A stretch of 64,000 nt of DNA. It comes from Secundilactobacillus kimchicus JCM 15530. Lineage in GTDB: Bacteria; Bacillota; Bacilli; Lactobacillales; Lactobacillaceae. The DNA is taken from the NCBI RefSeq assembly GCF_001433995.1, contig NZ_AZCX01000001.1:62001-126000 (forward strand). The letters are read 5' to 3'. The notes beneath the pieces were generated by a model. The model saw only the letters and a program-made list of their open reading frames with translations. It was not told the DNA's origin and searched no databases. Positions 25,761 through 35,938 of the stretch are shown here, piece after piece. The stretch's first letter is position 1, and the number at the start of each line of letters is the position of its first letter. The position numbers and the translations under genes were made by a program.

Positions 25761-26319
25761 TCCTGTTTTCCTCCGGATAATTAAGGTTTTGAAATTCTGC
25801 AGTTGCCGGAAACGTGACCGGTCGGCAACCACAGGCTGTTTTTAAAAACTGCCCAAGTCGGTTATCAGCCAACAGTAGATAATCTCTAAGTTGCTGAAAA
25901 GAGATGGTGAAATGGGCAATCGTGTAGTGGACGGCCCCAGGCGTGGCGGCATAGCAATTAGGCTGACTGGCAACTTGGGCAAGGGTGGCAGGCCGCAGAT
26001 TGGGATAATCTACCGCTAATAACAAGTACTCGCTAGCTCTTTGACGGTAAAAAGCGGCAGCGTAGAGGCCACTCAACGGTCCCTGAGCGGCATAGGCTGG
26101 TTGATCGGTTAGAACCGTCACCGTGTGTTGATCCTGAAACTGCCGGGTAAGTACGGCTTGGTTTTGCGAATTAGCAGCGATAAGGACGACATCACATAGC
26201 ATGGTCAGTTTACTAACGGCTAAAGCTGCATTATTGACGGTTTTACCCGGCTGATAGTAGCAAGCCTTATCTTGGCCGAATCGTTTAGATTGGCCGCCGG
26301 CTAGTACTAATCCAATCAT
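25735..26319 (-). CDS. mobA: Molybdenum cofactor guanylyltransferase MobA
   Basis: A 194-residue nucleotidyltransferase that joins GMP to Mo-molybdopterin to give MGD, the form used by NarG. The N-terminal nucleotide loop LVLAGGQSKRFGQDKA is clear. An acidic metal-binding motif (AVDYPNL) replaces the usual D-x-P context. It lies 12 bp after moaC in the minus-strand Moco operon. Confidence 0.9.
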   Translation of the reverse strand: MIGLVLAGGQSKRFGQDKACYYQPGKTVNNAALAVSKLTMLCDVVLIAANSQNQAVLTRQFQDQHTVTVLTDQPAYAAQGPLSGLYAAAFYRQRASEYLLLAVDYPNLRPATLAQVASQPNCYAATPGAVHYTIAHFTISFQQLRDYLLLADNRLGQFLKTACGCRPVTFPATAEFQNLNYPEENRNANQRPNE

Positions 26320-26331
26320 GAAAACTCCCTC

Positions 26332-26817
26332 CTAGGATGGTTCTTGATACGTAAAATGGCCACTTTTACCACCATCTTTTTCGACTAGGTGGACGTTTGA
26401 AATCAACATCCCGCGATCAATCGCCTTACACATGTCATAAATGGTGAGTAAGGTGGTTTGGACAGCAAGGAGTGCTTCAATTTCAACGCCGGTGACATGC
26501 TTTGTTTTAACTTTTGCAGAAACCGTGATCGTTGTCGCGTGATCATCGCTGAAATGGATATCGACACCGGTAAGGGGAATTAAATGGCACATGGGAATCA
26601 AAGTGCTAGTCTGTTTTGCAGCCATGATCCCAGCAACCTGGGCGACAGCGAGGACGTCGCCCTTTTTAATTTGACCATCATGAATGCGTGTCAAAGTTTC
26701 CGGGCGCATTGTAATTTGACCGGTTGCGATCGCTGTTCGAGCAGTGACAGCCTTATCCGAAACATCAACCATCTTAGCTCGATTTTGGTCGTTAAAGTGA
26801 GTCAGTTGATCAGTCAT
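26332..26817 (-). CDS. moaC: Cyclic pyranopterin monophosphate synthase MoaC
   Basis: A 161-residue enzyme that completes cPMP formation after MoaA. Family segments are [30 protein letters not shown] and [23 protein letters not shown]. There are two adjacent ATGs (26820, 26817). The second has the better distance from AAGGGAG. It overlaps the mobB end by 8 nt. Confidence 0.96.
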   Translation of the reverse strand: MTDQLTHFNDQNRAKMVDVSDKAVTARTAIATGQITMRPETLTRIHDGQIKKGDVLAVAQVAGIMAAKQTSTLIPMCHLIPLTGVDIHFSDDHATTITVSAKVKTKHVTGVEIEALLAVQTTLLTIYDMCKAIDRGMLISNVHLVEKDGGKSGHFTYQEPS

Positions 26818-27301
26818 CATTTTCTCCCTTCGTTAACGTATTGATTAACCAGTCAACAATGGCCGTTTGACCGACCAAGTCAGCCTCAGGGTGATCTTGG
26901 AGACTGGCGAATCGCACGATATTTGAAACAGTCATAAAGTCGCTTCGGTGATCCGAAGGTCTGAGAAGCACAAGTTTCTTAAATGATGCCATTTTGTATC
27001 CTTCAACTAAAACCAGGTCGGCTTCGCGGCCTAACCACTGGATTATCTGTGTTAAGTCAAGAGGAGAGGAGGCCGTCCGATGCAAGAATAGACCGCTATC
27101 GGATTGCAAAATGACGTTTTCAGCCCCGGCATTGGTAAACCGGTCCGTGTCCGTGCCGGCTTTATCCATAGTGGCTCGATGCCGATCATGCTTGAAAACA
27201 CTGACATTAAAGCCCCGTTGCGTCAGAATTTGAGTCACTTCCTCTGTGACAGCGGTCTTACCGCTTTTTTTAAACCCAATTATTTGAAAGGAAGTAGCCA
27301 T
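26810..27301 (-). CDS. mobB: Molybdopterin-guanine dinucleotide biosynthesis GTPase MobB
   Basis: A 163-residue P-loop protein. The nucleotide loop is [13 protein letters not shown] and the acidic motif is DLVLVEGYK. MobB binds GTP and assists MobA. It overlaps moeA by 22 nt and moaC by 8 nt, so translation is coupled. Confidence 0.92.
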   Translation of the reverse strand: MATSFQIIGFKKSGKTAVTEEVTQILTQRGFNVSVFKHDRHRATMDKAGTDTDRFTNAGAENVILQSDSGLFLHRTASSPLDLTQIIQWLGREADLVLVEGYKMASFKKLVLLRPSDHRSDFMTVSNIVRFASLQDHPEADLVGQTAIVDWLINTLTKGENDD

Positions 27302-28500
27302 GCGGTCACCTTTGCGTTAAGCGCAATGGGGTTGGTACTATGTGGAATTTCCACCAAGCACGTCGTCGTCTGCAAATTACCAAGGGCCCCGGATTGGTCA
27401 GATCCGTTGGGAAAAACGGCAATTTCCTGATTGGATTCTTGATAAGTGCTCCGTAAAATCCGGTCGTACCCGTTGGTTTTATGGTAGGGGGCCGCTAAGG
27501 TGGCGGTTACCCGTTTTACTTTCGAAGAATGGTGCATGAATCGCTGTAATAGCGGCTCTACGAAAAGGTAAAAGGCTGTGAAGCACGCCCCAGGATTGCC
27601 GGACAGGGCCATGACGAGCGTTTTATCCTGAACAAAAGCGGTCGTGACACTGCCAGGTCGCATTTTAAGTTTGTTGAACAGCAGTGTGTCCGCGGTGCGA
27701 GCGGTGTCGCCGATAAAGTCAAAATCGCCAACTGAAACCCCGCCATCGGTAATGACGAGGTCGTTTTCTGCCATAGCTTTCTGGAGCGTCGAGGCTAAAA
27801 GATCCGCGTCGTCAACAAGCTGAGATTCCTGAGTAACAATGCCGCCGTTTTCGCGCACGAGATTCGCGATCAAAAGGCCGTTACTGTTATAAATTTTGCC
27901 CGCCTGAAGCGGTTCGTCCGGGGCCATTAACTCCGTGCCAGTCGTGATGACGGCAACCCGGGGCTGCCGATAAACGGTGACTTCTTGGATCCCAAATGCC
28001 GTGAGAATCGCAAGGCCACCGGGTGTTAGTTCTGTATTTTTAAGGATTAAGTCATCGCCTTCCTGAAATTCTGACCCAATTTCAGTGATGTTACTGTGTT
28101 TTTCGGTGACGACCATTTTAACCTGGTTGGGCTTGTTTTCTACCGAGCGAGTCTGTTCCAGCATGATGACCTTACCGGCATTTGTTGGGACAAAGGCACC
28201 CGTCATAATGCGGACAGTTTCGTTTTCACCTAATTCCCTCTCAAACGTTGCTCCGGCAGGAATGTCGCCGACGACTTTAAACGTTTTGGGGAAGTCGTGA
28301 TCGTCCGAGCTCCGAATCGCATAACCATCATAACCGGACCGTCGAAAATGAGGGTAGGCAAACGGCGCCACAATCGTATCTGCGAGAACTCGATGATTGG
28401 CCGTTTGAACGGGGATTGTTTCAACTTTGGATGGTAGCGAGACCTCGGCTAGTTTTTGTTGCGCTTCTTGAATTGAAATTGGAAACCGTCTGGTTAACAT
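27280..28500 (-). CDS. moeA: Molybdopterin molybdenumtransferase MoeA
   Basis: A 406-residue enzyme that inserts molybdate into adenylylated molybdopterin. Family motifs are FRRSGYDGYAI near residue 65, PAGATFE, IMTGAFVP, the active-site-like TDGGVSVGDFDF and ALSGNPGACFTAF. The ATG at 28500 follows AAGGAG. A longer open frame upstream overlaps moaB and lacks a site. It works after MoaB and before MobA. Confidence 0.96.
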   Translation of the reverse strand: MLTRRFPISIQEAQQKLAEVSLPSKVETIPVQTANHRVLADTIVAPFAYPHFRRSGYDGYAIRSSDDHDFPKTFKVVGDIPAGATFERELGENETVRIMTGAFVPTNAGKVIMLEQTRSVENKPNQVKMVVTEKHSNITEIGSEFQEGDDLILKNTELTPGGLAILTAFGIQEVTVYRQPRVAVITTGTELMAPDEPLQAGKIYNSNGLLIANLVRENGGIVTQESQLVDDADLLASTLQKAMAENDLVITDGGVSVGDFDFIGDTARTADTLLFNKLKMRPGSVTTAFVQDKTLVMALSGNPGACFTAFYLFVEPLLQRFMHHSSKVKRVTATLAAPYHKTNGYDRILRSTYQESNQEIAVFPNGSDQSGALGNLQTTTCLVEIPHSTNPIALNAKVTAWLLPFK

Positions 28501-28513
28501 TAAACCACTCCTT

Positions 28514-28981
28514 TTATTTGTGACGCTCAGTGAGTAAATGTTCATATTCCGGTAAGATTAGTTTTGTCATGGCTGTTTGGCAGGCATTGGTTGAGCCTGG
28601 TAAGCAGTAGCACAGCTGATTTTTAACGTTAAATCCGGCCATTGCCCGAGAGGCTAGGGCACGGGTGCCTACCTCACGATAGGAAATCTCACGGAAAGTC
28701 TCGCCAAACCCGTTAATCACCGTGGTCAGCAGTGGTTGAATTGCGGGAATGGTCACGTCTCGTTGAGCAATGCCGGTGCCCCCATTTGTGATAATGAGAT
28801 CGGGTAGCCGTTGTTCAAAGGCTAAAAACTGATACTGAATTGCGACGATATCATCAATGGCCACCTGACGGTCAAGAACGGCAATTCCAGCCGCTGTCAA
28901 TTGCTCCGAGATTACCAAACCGGTTTTGTCGGTCGTTAAATTACGGGTGTCACTGATGGTGAGGATCATAGCAGTTGTCAT
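28514..28981 (-). CDS. moaB: Molybdopterin adenylyltransferase MoaB
   Basis: A 155-residue MogA/MoaB-fold protein that adenylates molybdopterin. The motifs ILTISDTRN, ITNGGTGIAQRDVT and CLPGSTNACQ are typical. It starts within the moeB stop (ATGA overlap). Confidence 0.95.
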   Translation of the reverse strand: MTTAMILTISDTRNLTTDKTGLVISEQLTAAGIAVLDRQVAIDDIVAIQYQFLAFEQRLPDLIITNGGTGIAQRDVTIPAIQPLLTTVINGFGETFREISYREVGTRALASRAMAGFNVKNQLCYCLPGSTNACQTAMTKLILPEYEHLLTERHK

Positions 28982-29997
28982 GGTTGAATGACCTCCTGAT
29001 TAAAGGCTGTCTTGATAGTCTGATACAGCCGGGTGGCCGCCTCAAGGTCGCTGACGCCGTAAAGTAGTAGCTTTTGGTTTTTAAATAGGCTGATAGTGTA
29101 CCCGTCCCAGTTAAAGGACAGAAAGGTCTTGAACCGTTTGTACGGTACTTTTTGATTTTCCAAATGTTGCTCGATCAGCGGCAGACTCGGTAATAAAGCA
29201 TGGGTCACTTGGTAGGTCTGGGTCCCACAAAGGACCTGAAGCGTATCGCTTGTGTCGGTTGGAACTGGCCAAGTCAAACGGTGACACATGGCACATTGGT
29301 CAGCTTTTTGCACCCGAAATGTTTGCTGAGTCATTGTCCAGTTATCAAAGGTATAGAGCCGATCAAATTGAACGCTGGCGCGATCAACCAGGTAGTGCAA
29401 CGCAAGTGACACTTGAAGCGCTGAGACGAGCGGCACCAATGCCGTGTTGACGCCGATTAGGTCGCAGTCGGTTTGTTTTAGTTCAGCTAAGTTTGGGTAG
29501 AGGCAATTTAGACAAGCGTGATGAGTTGGTGAAACGGGCATGACACTACCGAAGGTACCTGCACAACTGGCAAAAATGTAATCAAAATGGCCAGCCAATG
29601 CGGCCTGGTTAATGGTGTCACGAGCCGTGTAATTATCCAAACAATCAAGAACTAAAGTGGCCGGATGGTCTTCAAAAAACGACCGGTCAATTGATTCAGG
29701 GACGACCTGGATGTGCGCACTATGATTAATTTCTAATAGGTGACGCTTAGCGGCTGTGACTTTGAGTTCGCCGACGTCAGCCTCGGTAAAGAGGGCTTGA
29801 CGTTGCAAGTTAGTCAGCGTGACCACGTCAGGGTCAACGAGAATCAAGCCTGCCACGCCAGCTCGAATGAGTTGGGCGGCTGCGTAGGTTCCAAGGGCCC
29901 CGACACCCGCAATGATGACCGTTGCTTGTTCAATGCGCCGTTGACCCGGTTCGCCAATCACCTTAACCCGCTTTTGGCGGTCAAATCGATCGGGCAT
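28978..29997 (-). CDS. moeB: MoeB/ThiF-family adenylyltransferase
   Basis: A 339-residue E1-like enzyme that activates the C-terminus of MoaD. The nucleotide motif is GVGALGTYAA, and the adenylate site has DPDVVTLTNLQRQALF and LDCLDNYTAR. Zinc is held by CLNC and CAMC. A C-terminal extension of about 90 residues follows the zinc site and does not look like a rhodanese domain. It is the first gene of moeB-moaB-moeA-mobB-moaC-mobA-(small)-nreABC, facing away from narG, with GAGGAGG as ribosome binding site. Confidence 0.93.
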   Translation of the reverse strand: MPDRFDRQKRVKVIGEPGQRRIEQATVIIAGVGALGTYAAAQLIRAGVAGLILVDPDVVTLTNLQRQALFTEADVGELKVTAAKRHLLEINHSAHIQVVPESIDRSFFEDHPATLVLDCLDNYTARDTINQAALAGHFDYIFASCAGTFGSVMPVSPTHHACLNCLYPNLAELKQTDCDLIGVNTALVPLVSALQVSLALHYLVDRASVQFDRLYTFDNWTMTQQTFRVQKADQCAMCHRLTWPVPTDTSDTLQVLCGTQTYQVTHALLPSLPLIEQHLENQKVPYKRFKTFLSFNWDGYTISLFKNQKLLLYGVSDLEAATRLYQTIKTAFNQEVIQP

Positions 29998-30031
29998 TTT
30001 CCGATTCCTCCTCTAAAAAATATAGGTAATT

Positions 30032-30076
30032 CCCTAGTCGAAGTATAGCAAACGCCATGCTAACGTAGTATTAGGG
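30032..30076. promoter_or_regulatory. Overlapping divergent nitrate-regulon promoters of narGHJI and the Moco operon
   Basis: Plus strand (narG): CCCTAGTC at 30032-30039, 18 bp, then TGC-TAACGT (hexamer 30061-30066). Minus strand (moeB): CCCTAATA (plus 30069-30076), 18 bp, then TGC-TATACT (hexamer plus 30042-30047). Each -10 lies inside the spacer of the other promoter, making a 45-bp imperfect palindrome. Confidence 0.75.
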
Positions 30077-30155
30077 AAATGGCTTACTTTTATTGAGATA
30101 CCAGTTCTCGGCGAAAGTGACACACCATTGTAAGCGAATAAGGAGGTCTTAGAAA

Positions 30156-33100
30156 GTGAAAAAATCCCGCTTTTTCAAGAGCGTTGAAAAGTTCAACGGT
30201 ACCTTTACCCAGCTGGAAGAAAACAGTCGGCGTTGGGAAAAGCTTTACAAACAACGTTGGGCTCATGATAAAGTTGTGCGGACAACTCACGGGGTCAATT
30301 GTACCGGTTCTTGTAGTTGGAACGTCTACGTGAAACAAGGCATCATTACGTGGGAACACCAAGCGACTGACTATCCGGAATGTGGCGCAAATATGCCTGG
30401 CTACGAACCGCGGGGATGTCCCAGAGGGGCAAGTTTTTCGTGGTATGAATACAGTCCAGTGCGCATCAAGTACCCTTATATCCGTGGCAAGTTGTGGCAA
30501 CTTTGGGATGCCGCCAAAAAACAGTATGAAAGTCCCGTTGAAGCATGGGCCAGCATTGTTGAGGATCCCGAAAAGGCTGCTATTTACAAGTCGGCTCGGG
30601 GTCATGGGGGAATGGTGCGCGTTCATCGCGCGGAGGCCCTGGAACTGATTTCGGCCATGCTGTTGTACACCATTAAGACGTACGGTCCTGACCGGTTGGC
30701 CGGATTTACCCCGATTCCAGCGATGTCCATGATGAGTTATGCGTCCGGGGCCCGCTTCATTTCGTTACTCGGGGGTGAAATGCTCTCGTTTTACGACTGG
30801 TACGCGGATCTGCCACCGGCCTCACCGCAAATTTGGGGTGAGCAAACAGATGTGCCGGAATCGGCTGATTGGTACAACAGTCAATACATTATGATGTGGG
30901 GGTCAAACGTGCCGCTGACACGAACGCCAGATGCCCATTTCATGACTGAAGCGCGGTATCACGGCGCTAAAATTGTCGCAGTTAGTCCCGATTATGCGGA
31001 AAATGTGAAGTTTGCTGATAATTGGTTAGCTCCCAAGCCGGGGACTGACGCCGCATTAGCTCAGGGTATGACCCACGTGATCTTGAACGAATTTTACCAA
31101 GAGCGCCACGAGCAGCAGTTCATCGATTACGTCAAGCAATATACGGATTTACCGTTTTTAATCACGTTGCAACCAAGTGATGCCAATCCAGAAGATTTCG
31201 CATCCGGCCGATTTGTTCGAATTACCGATATTGCGGCGGATGCTGTTGAAAATGGCGAATGGAAACCGGTTTTATTTGATGGCAATCAAGGAAAGTTTGT
31301 CGTTCCAAACGGGACTATCGGTCAACGTTGGGAAGACGGCCAACCGTGGAATTTGGAAATGAAGGATCAAAACGGGGCTGAGATTGACCCTGATCTGTCG
31401 ATTGATGCTGACGTCGATGTCACCATTGATTTTCCAACCTTTGATAATCAGGGGAATGGGGTTTTAAAGCGCCATGTACCAGCTAAAAAGATGACGTTCA
31501 TGGATGGCAGTGAACACTATGTCACCACTGTTTTTGACCTCATGATGAGTCAGTATGGCATCAAGCGTGAGGCGGATGATTCGTTGGCAGCAACCGGTTA
31601 TGATGATGTTCAAAGTTGTTACACACCGGCCTGGCAGGAAACGGTTACCGGGGTTAAAGCAAGCTTGGTTGTTCAGGTTGCCCGGGAATTTGCTCAAAAT
31701 GCGCTGGACACTGGTGGGAAGACCATGGTGATCATGGGGGCCGGCATCAACCACTGGTTTAATAGTGATATGACCTATCGTTCAATTATCAACAACCTAA
31801 TGTTGTGCGGTTGTGAAGGCGTTTCAGGTGGCGGTTGGGCGCACTATGTCGGTCAGGAAAAACTGCGGCCTCAAGAGGGGTGGAGTACGATTGCGTTTGC
31901 AAACGACTGGCAAAAAGGTGGCGCCCGGCAACAAAACGGGACTTCCTTCTTCTACTTTGCGTCGGACCAATGGAAGTATGACGAATTGGACAACAAGGCC
32001 CTTAAGTCACCCGTCACAAAAACGAAGCACGTTTACGATCACGCCGCCGATTACAACCAATTAGCCATTCGATTAGGATGGTTGCCAAGTTATCCACAAT
32101 TTGACCGGAGTTCGTTGTCCTTTACTGACAAGTATCACACAACGGATCTTGGCGAAATTTCAAAGCACGTCGTGGCAGAATTAAAAGCCGGTGACTTGCA
32201 CTTTGCTGCGGAAAACCCGGATGCAAATCAAAACCAACCAAAAGGGCTATTCATTTGGCGGTCCAACCTCTTTACGAGTTCTGGCAAGGGTCAAGAGTAC
32301 TTCATGAAGCACTTGTTAGGTGCTGAAAACGGGTTGTTGGCTAAAACGAACGACCGGCAAAAGCCTGAGGAAATGATTTGGAATGATGAAACCATTACCG
32401 GAAAGTTAGACCTTGTCATTGATATGGACTTTCGGATGGTGGCAACCCCGATGTATTCCGACGTGATTTTGCCGGCAGCGACTTGGTACGAAAAGGAAGA
32501 CCTCTCTTCAACGGATATGCATCCGTACATTCATCCGTTTAATGCAGCGGTTTCGCCAATGTGGGAATCGAAGAGTGATTGGCAGCAGTTCAAAGCCTTA
32601 GCCAAAACGGTATCTAATATGGCAAAGAAATACTACGCTGAACCTCAATACGATCTGAAAACGCAACCATTAGGTCATGACTCAAAGGCTGAAATTGCCC
32701 AACCAATGGGGGTTATCAAGGACTGGAAGAAGGGCGAAATTGACTGTACTCCTGGTCAGACGATGCCGTCGCTATCCTTGATTAAACGCGACTATACACA
32801 AGTCTATGACAAGTTTATTGCGCTTGGACCAAACGCCCGGGGTAAAGTGGGTGGCGAAGGTTACACTTACGATGTGTCGACTGAATATGACGAACTCAAG
32901 GATATTTTGGGCACCTTTGACCGCGGTCTTAACGAAGGCTGTCCAAAACTTGATGTGGACAAAAACGTTTGTGACGCCATCCTACATTTGTCGAGCACGT
33001 CTAACGGGCATGTGGCCGCAAAGGCTTGGCAAAACGCTGAAACGATAACCGGCCAGAAACTGCAAGACATCAGTGCCGGACGGCGAGAAGATCAAATGAG

Positions 33101-33824
33101 TTTTAAGAGCATTACGGTTCAACCGGCCGAAGCGATTCCAACGCCAATCTTTACATCGGCGAAGCATGATGGCGACCGGTATTCGCCATTTACCGTGAAC
33201 ATCGAGCGCAAAGTGCCATTCCGCACCTTAACGGGGCGGCAACAATTCTACTTGGATCACGAAATCTTTCAAGAGTATGGCGAAACGCTGGCCAACTACA
33301 AGCCAACGTTGCCGCCACAAGTCATGGGGCCCGCTGATGTTGCCATTACACCGGACAGCAACGAATTAACGCTTCGCTACATGACACCTCACGGAAAGTG
33401 GAATATTCATACGATGTACTACGATAACCTTGAAATGCTGACGTTATTTAGAGGGGGACCAAACGTTTGGCTCAGCCCGGTCGATGCTGATAAGGCAGGG
33501 ATTAAAGACAACGATTGGTTGGAAATATACAACCGAAACGGGGTTGTCACAGCGCGGGCGGTTGTTTCTCACCGGATGCCTGAAGGCTCAATGTACATGT
33601 ATCATGCCCAGGATATGCAGATTCAAGAACCACTGTCGACCATCACTGGGAACCGTGGAGGCTCGCACAACGCACCGACTCAGATTCACGTGAAGCCGAC
33701 TCAGATGGTTGGCGGGTACGGTCAACTAAGTTACGCATTTAACTACTACGGTCCGATTGGTAATCAACGGGACCTTTATGTCAACGTTCGGAAGTTAAAG
33801 AAGGTGAACTGGAATGAAGATTAA
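30156..33824 (+). CDS. narG: Respiratory nitrate reductase alpha subunit NarG
   Basis: A 1222-residue Mo-bisMGD catalytic subunit that reduces nitrate to nitrite on the inner face of the membrane. The FS0 [4Fe-4S] ligands are intact: His45, Cys49, Cys53 and Cys88. The molybdenum-ligating Asp is Asp238 in ESADWYNS. There is no Tat-like signal beyond the remnant RRWEKLY, as in membrane-anchored cytoplasmic NarG. The GTG start follows AGGAGG by 9 nt. The end overlaps narH by 11 nt. The promoter belongs to the shared CCCYAATA class. Length is close to the E. coli subunit. Confidence 0.98.
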   Translation: MKKSRFFKSVEKFNGTFTQLEENSRRWEKLYKQRWAHDKVVRTTHGVNCTGSCSWNVYVKQGIITWEHQATDYPECGANMPGYEPRGCPRGASFSWYEYSPVRIKYPYIRGKLWQLWDAAKKQYESPVEAWASIVEDPEKAAIYKSARGHGGMVRVHRAEALELISAMLLYTIKTYGPDRLAGFTPIPAMSMMSYASGARFISLLGGEMLSFYDWYADLPPASPQIWGEQTDVPESADWYNSQYIMMWGSNVPLTRTPDAHFMTEARYHGAKIVAVSPDYAENVKFADNWLAPKPGTDAALAQGMTHVILNEFYQERHEQQFIDYVKQYTDLPFLITLQPSDANPEDFASGRFVRITDIAADAVENGEWKPVLFDGNQGKFVVPNGTIGQRWEDGQPWNLEMKDQNGAEIDPDLSIDADVDVTIDFPTFDNQGNGVLKRHVPAKKMTFMDGSEHYVTTVFDLMMSQYGIKREADDSLAATGYDDVQSCYTPAWQETVTGVKASLVVQVAREFAQNALDTGGKTMVIMGAGINHWFNSDMTYRSIINNLMLCGCEGVSGGGWAHYVGQEKLRPQEGWSTIAFANDWQKGGARQQNGTSFFYFASDQWKYDELDNKALKSPVTKTKHVYDHAADYNQLAIRLGWLPSYPQFDRSSLSFTDKYHTTDLGEISKHVVAELKAGDLHFAAENPDANQNQPKGLFIWRSNLFTSSGKGQEYFMKHLLGAENGLLAKTNDRQKPEEMIWNDETITGKLDLVIDMDFRMVATPMYSDVILPAATWYEKEDLSSTDMHPYIHPFNAAVSPMWESKSDWQQFKALAKTVSNMAKKYYAEPQYDLKTQPLGHDSKAEIAQPMGVIKDWKKGEIDCTPGQTMPSLSLIKRDYTQVYDKFIALGPNARGKVGGEGYTYDVSTEYDELKDILGTFDRGLNEGCPKLDVDKNVCDAILHLSSTSNGHVAAKAWQNAETITGQKLQDISAGRREDQMSFKSITVQPAEAIPTPIFTSAKHDGDRYSPFTVNIERKVPFRTLTGRQQFYLDHEIFQEYGETLANYKPTLPPQVMGPADVAITPDSNELTLRYMTPHGKWNIHTMYYDNLEMLTLFRGGPNVWLSPVDADKAGIKDNDWLEIYNRNGVVTARAVVSHRMPEGSMYMYHAQDMQIQEPLSTITGNRGGSHNAPTQIHVKPTQMVGGYGQLSYAFNYYGPIGNQRDLYVNVRKLKKVNWNED

Positions 33825-35373
33825 AGCTCAGATTGGGATGGTGTTAAACCTCGACAAGTGCATCGGCTGTCATACCTGTTCCGTGACGTGCAAAAATACG
33901 TGGACAAATCGGCCGGGTGCCGAATACATGTGGTTTAACAACGTTGAAACAAAACCGGGGGTTGGGTATCCTAAGCGCTGGGAAGACGAAGGCCACTACA
34001 AGGGCGGCTGGGAACTCAATAGCAAGGGGAAACTTCAATTACGGGCTGGTAACAAATTAAATAAGGTTGGTTTGGGTAAGATTTTCTATAATCCAGACAT
34101 GCCTGAATTAGACGATTATTATGAGCCATGGACGTATGATTACCAAACGTTATTTGGCCCCGAAAAAAAGCACCAGCCGGTTGCTCGGGCAAAGTCTCAA
34201 ATCACCGGTCAGACAATGGACCTCAAAACGGGGCCTAACTGGGATGATGATTTGGCTGGGTCGCCTGAATATTTCAAGCAAGACCCTAATATGGCTAAAA
34301 TTGAAACCGACATTAAAGCAAACTTTGAGCAGGCCTTTATGATGTATTTACCGCGGTTGTGTGAGCATTGCTTGAACGCCCCGTGTGTGGCCTCGTGTCC
34401 GTCTGGTGCCATGTACAAGCGGGACGAAGATGGCATTGTGTTGGTTGATCAAGAACGCTGCCGCGGGTGGCGGTTCTGTATGACGGGTTGCCCTTATAAG
34501 AAGGTCTACTTTAACTGGAAGACCAATAAGGCGGAAAAATGTACGTTCTGTTATCCGAGAATTGAAGAAGGGGAACCGACTGTTTGTTCTGAAACGTGTG
34601 TTGGCCGAATTCGCTACATTGGTGCGATGCTTTACGATGCCGATCGGGTGGAAGCGGCCGCTGAAACACCGGAAGAAGATAAGCTTTATGAAGCCCAACT
34701 AGATTTATTCTTGGACCCTAACGATCCTGAAGTGATTGAACAAGCACTTGCGGATGGCGTCAATGAAGAAATGATTGAAGCTGCCCAACGTTCGCCAATT
34801 TACCGGATGGCCGTGGAGGAGAAAATTGCCTTTCCACTCCATCCAGAATACCGGACAATGCCGATGGTTTGGTACATTCCACCACTGTCACCAATCATGA
34901 ACTACTTTGAAGGTCGTGATTCAATCAAGGATCCGGAAATGATTTTCCCAGGGATTGATGAAATGCGGATTCCAGTAGACTATTTGGCCAGTTTATTGAC
35001 GGGTGGCAACCTGGAGGCCATTAAGAATGCTTTGTACAAATTAGCGATGATGCGGTTGTACATGCGGGCCCAGACAAGCGGGAAAGACTTTGACGTTGAA
35101 AAGCTTGATCGCGTCAATTTGACCGAGGGAACAGCCACTTCATTGTACCGGTTATTGGCCATCGCCAAGTATGAAGATCGGTTTGTCATTCCTAAGAGCC
35201 ATAAAGAACAGGTTGAAGATGCTCAGAGTGAACAGGGTGGTCTAGGCTATGACGAGTGTGAAGGATGTTCATTAGCGCCGCAACACGGTAGCATGTTTAA
35301 AAAAGCTGAAGCCGGCGAAAGTACTAACCAAATTTACGCTGAGAGCTTCTATGGGGGGATTTGGCGTGATTAA
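33814..35373 (+). CDS. narH: Respiratory nitrate reductase beta subunit NarH
   Basis: A 519-residue electron-transfer subunit with four Fe-S clusters. The N-terminal set is Cys16, Cys19, Cys22 and Cys26 (CIGCHTCSVTC). The further groups are CEHCLNAPCVASC, CRGWRFCMTGC and CTFCYP with CSETC. The Trp in CRGW marks the [3Fe-4S] cluster, as in E. coli NarH. It passes electrons from NarI hemes to NarG and overlaps narG by 11 nt and narJ by 8 nt. Confidence 0.98.
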   Translation: MKIKAQIGMVLNLDKCIGCHTCSVTCKNTWTNRPGAEYMWFNNVETKPGVGYPKRWEDEGHYKGGWELNSKGKLQLRAGNKLNKVGLGKIFYNPDMPELDDYYEPWTYDYQTLFGPEKKHQPVARAKSQITGQTMDLKTGPNWDDDLAGSPEYFKQDPNMAKIETDIKANFEQAFMMYLPRLCEHCLNAPCVASCPSGAMYKRDEDGIVLVDQERCRGWRFCMTGCPYKKVYFNWKTNKAEKCTFCYPRIEEGEPTVCSETCVGRIRYIGAMLYDADRVEAAAETPEEDKLYEAQLDLFLDPNDPEVIEQALADGVNEEMIEAAQRSPIYRMAVEEKIAFPLHPEYRTMPMVWYIPPLSPIMNYFEGRDSIKDPEMIFPGIDEMRIPVDYLASLLTGGNLEAIKNALYKLAMMRLYMRAQTSGKDFDVEKLDRVNLTEGTATSLYRLLAIAKYEDRFVIPKSHKEQVEDAQSEQGGLGYDECEGCSLAPQHGSMFKKAEAGESTNQIYAESFYGGIWRD

Positions 35374-35938
35374 TTTTAAGCGGTTAGACCAGCTCACTGA
35401 CGCCTTTGTGACCCTTTCTCGGCTAATTGATTATCCCGATGCGGAAACGTTCAGTCGGGCGACCTACGATGAGTTAGTGGCCCATTACCCACAAACCACT
35501 CAAAAGGACCGTTTGCTGGCGTTGGTGAAACAACTGGGCGACGCTGATCCGTTGGCCCAGCAAACGCATTATGCATCGTTGTTTGAAATGAATAAACGCT
35601 ACACGCTCTATATGAGTTACTACAAAATGGCTGATTCGCGAGAACGAGGGACGATCTTGGCGAAGTTGAAAATGCTCTACGAAATGTTTGGCGTGTCGAT
35701 CGAGGGCAATGAATTAGCTGATTTTTTGCCGATGGTTCTGGAATTCTTGGCCTATGGCAACTTTACCGACGATCCACGGCAACAAGACCTTAAACTGGCG
35801 TTTCAAGTGATCGAAGATGGGACCTATACACTACTCGAACACGCCAAAGCGGAACTGGATGATCCGTACTTCCAACTCATTCAAGTCATTCGTGCGGAGC
35901 TCAGAACATGCGTGGAATCGGAGGTGAAAGTGTCATGA
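35366..35938 (+). CDS. narJ: Nitrate reductase assembly chaperone NarJ
   Basis: A 190-residue helical TorD/NarJ-family chaperone (YPDAETFSRATYDEL and the conserved EGNELADFLPMVLEFLAY) that helps Moco insertion and membrane attachment of NarGH. The GTG at 35366 is preferred: GGGGGG is 7 nt upstream, while the ATG at 35351 is poorly placed. It ends as ATGA with narI. Confidence 0.93.
   Translation: MINFKRLDQLTDAFVTLSRLIDYPDAETFSRATYDELVAHYPQTTQKDRLLALVKQLGDADPLAQQTHYASLFEMNKRYTLYMSYYKMADSRERGTILAKLKMLYEMFGVSIEGNELADFLPMVLEFLAYGNFTDDPRQQDLKLAFQVIEDGTYTLLEHAKAELDDPYFQLIQVIRAELRTCVESEVKVS

Noticed and set aside
35351-35365. ATG at 35351 as narJ start
   Set aside because: It lies before the GGGGGG ribosome binding site. 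The GTG at 35366 is correctly spaced.
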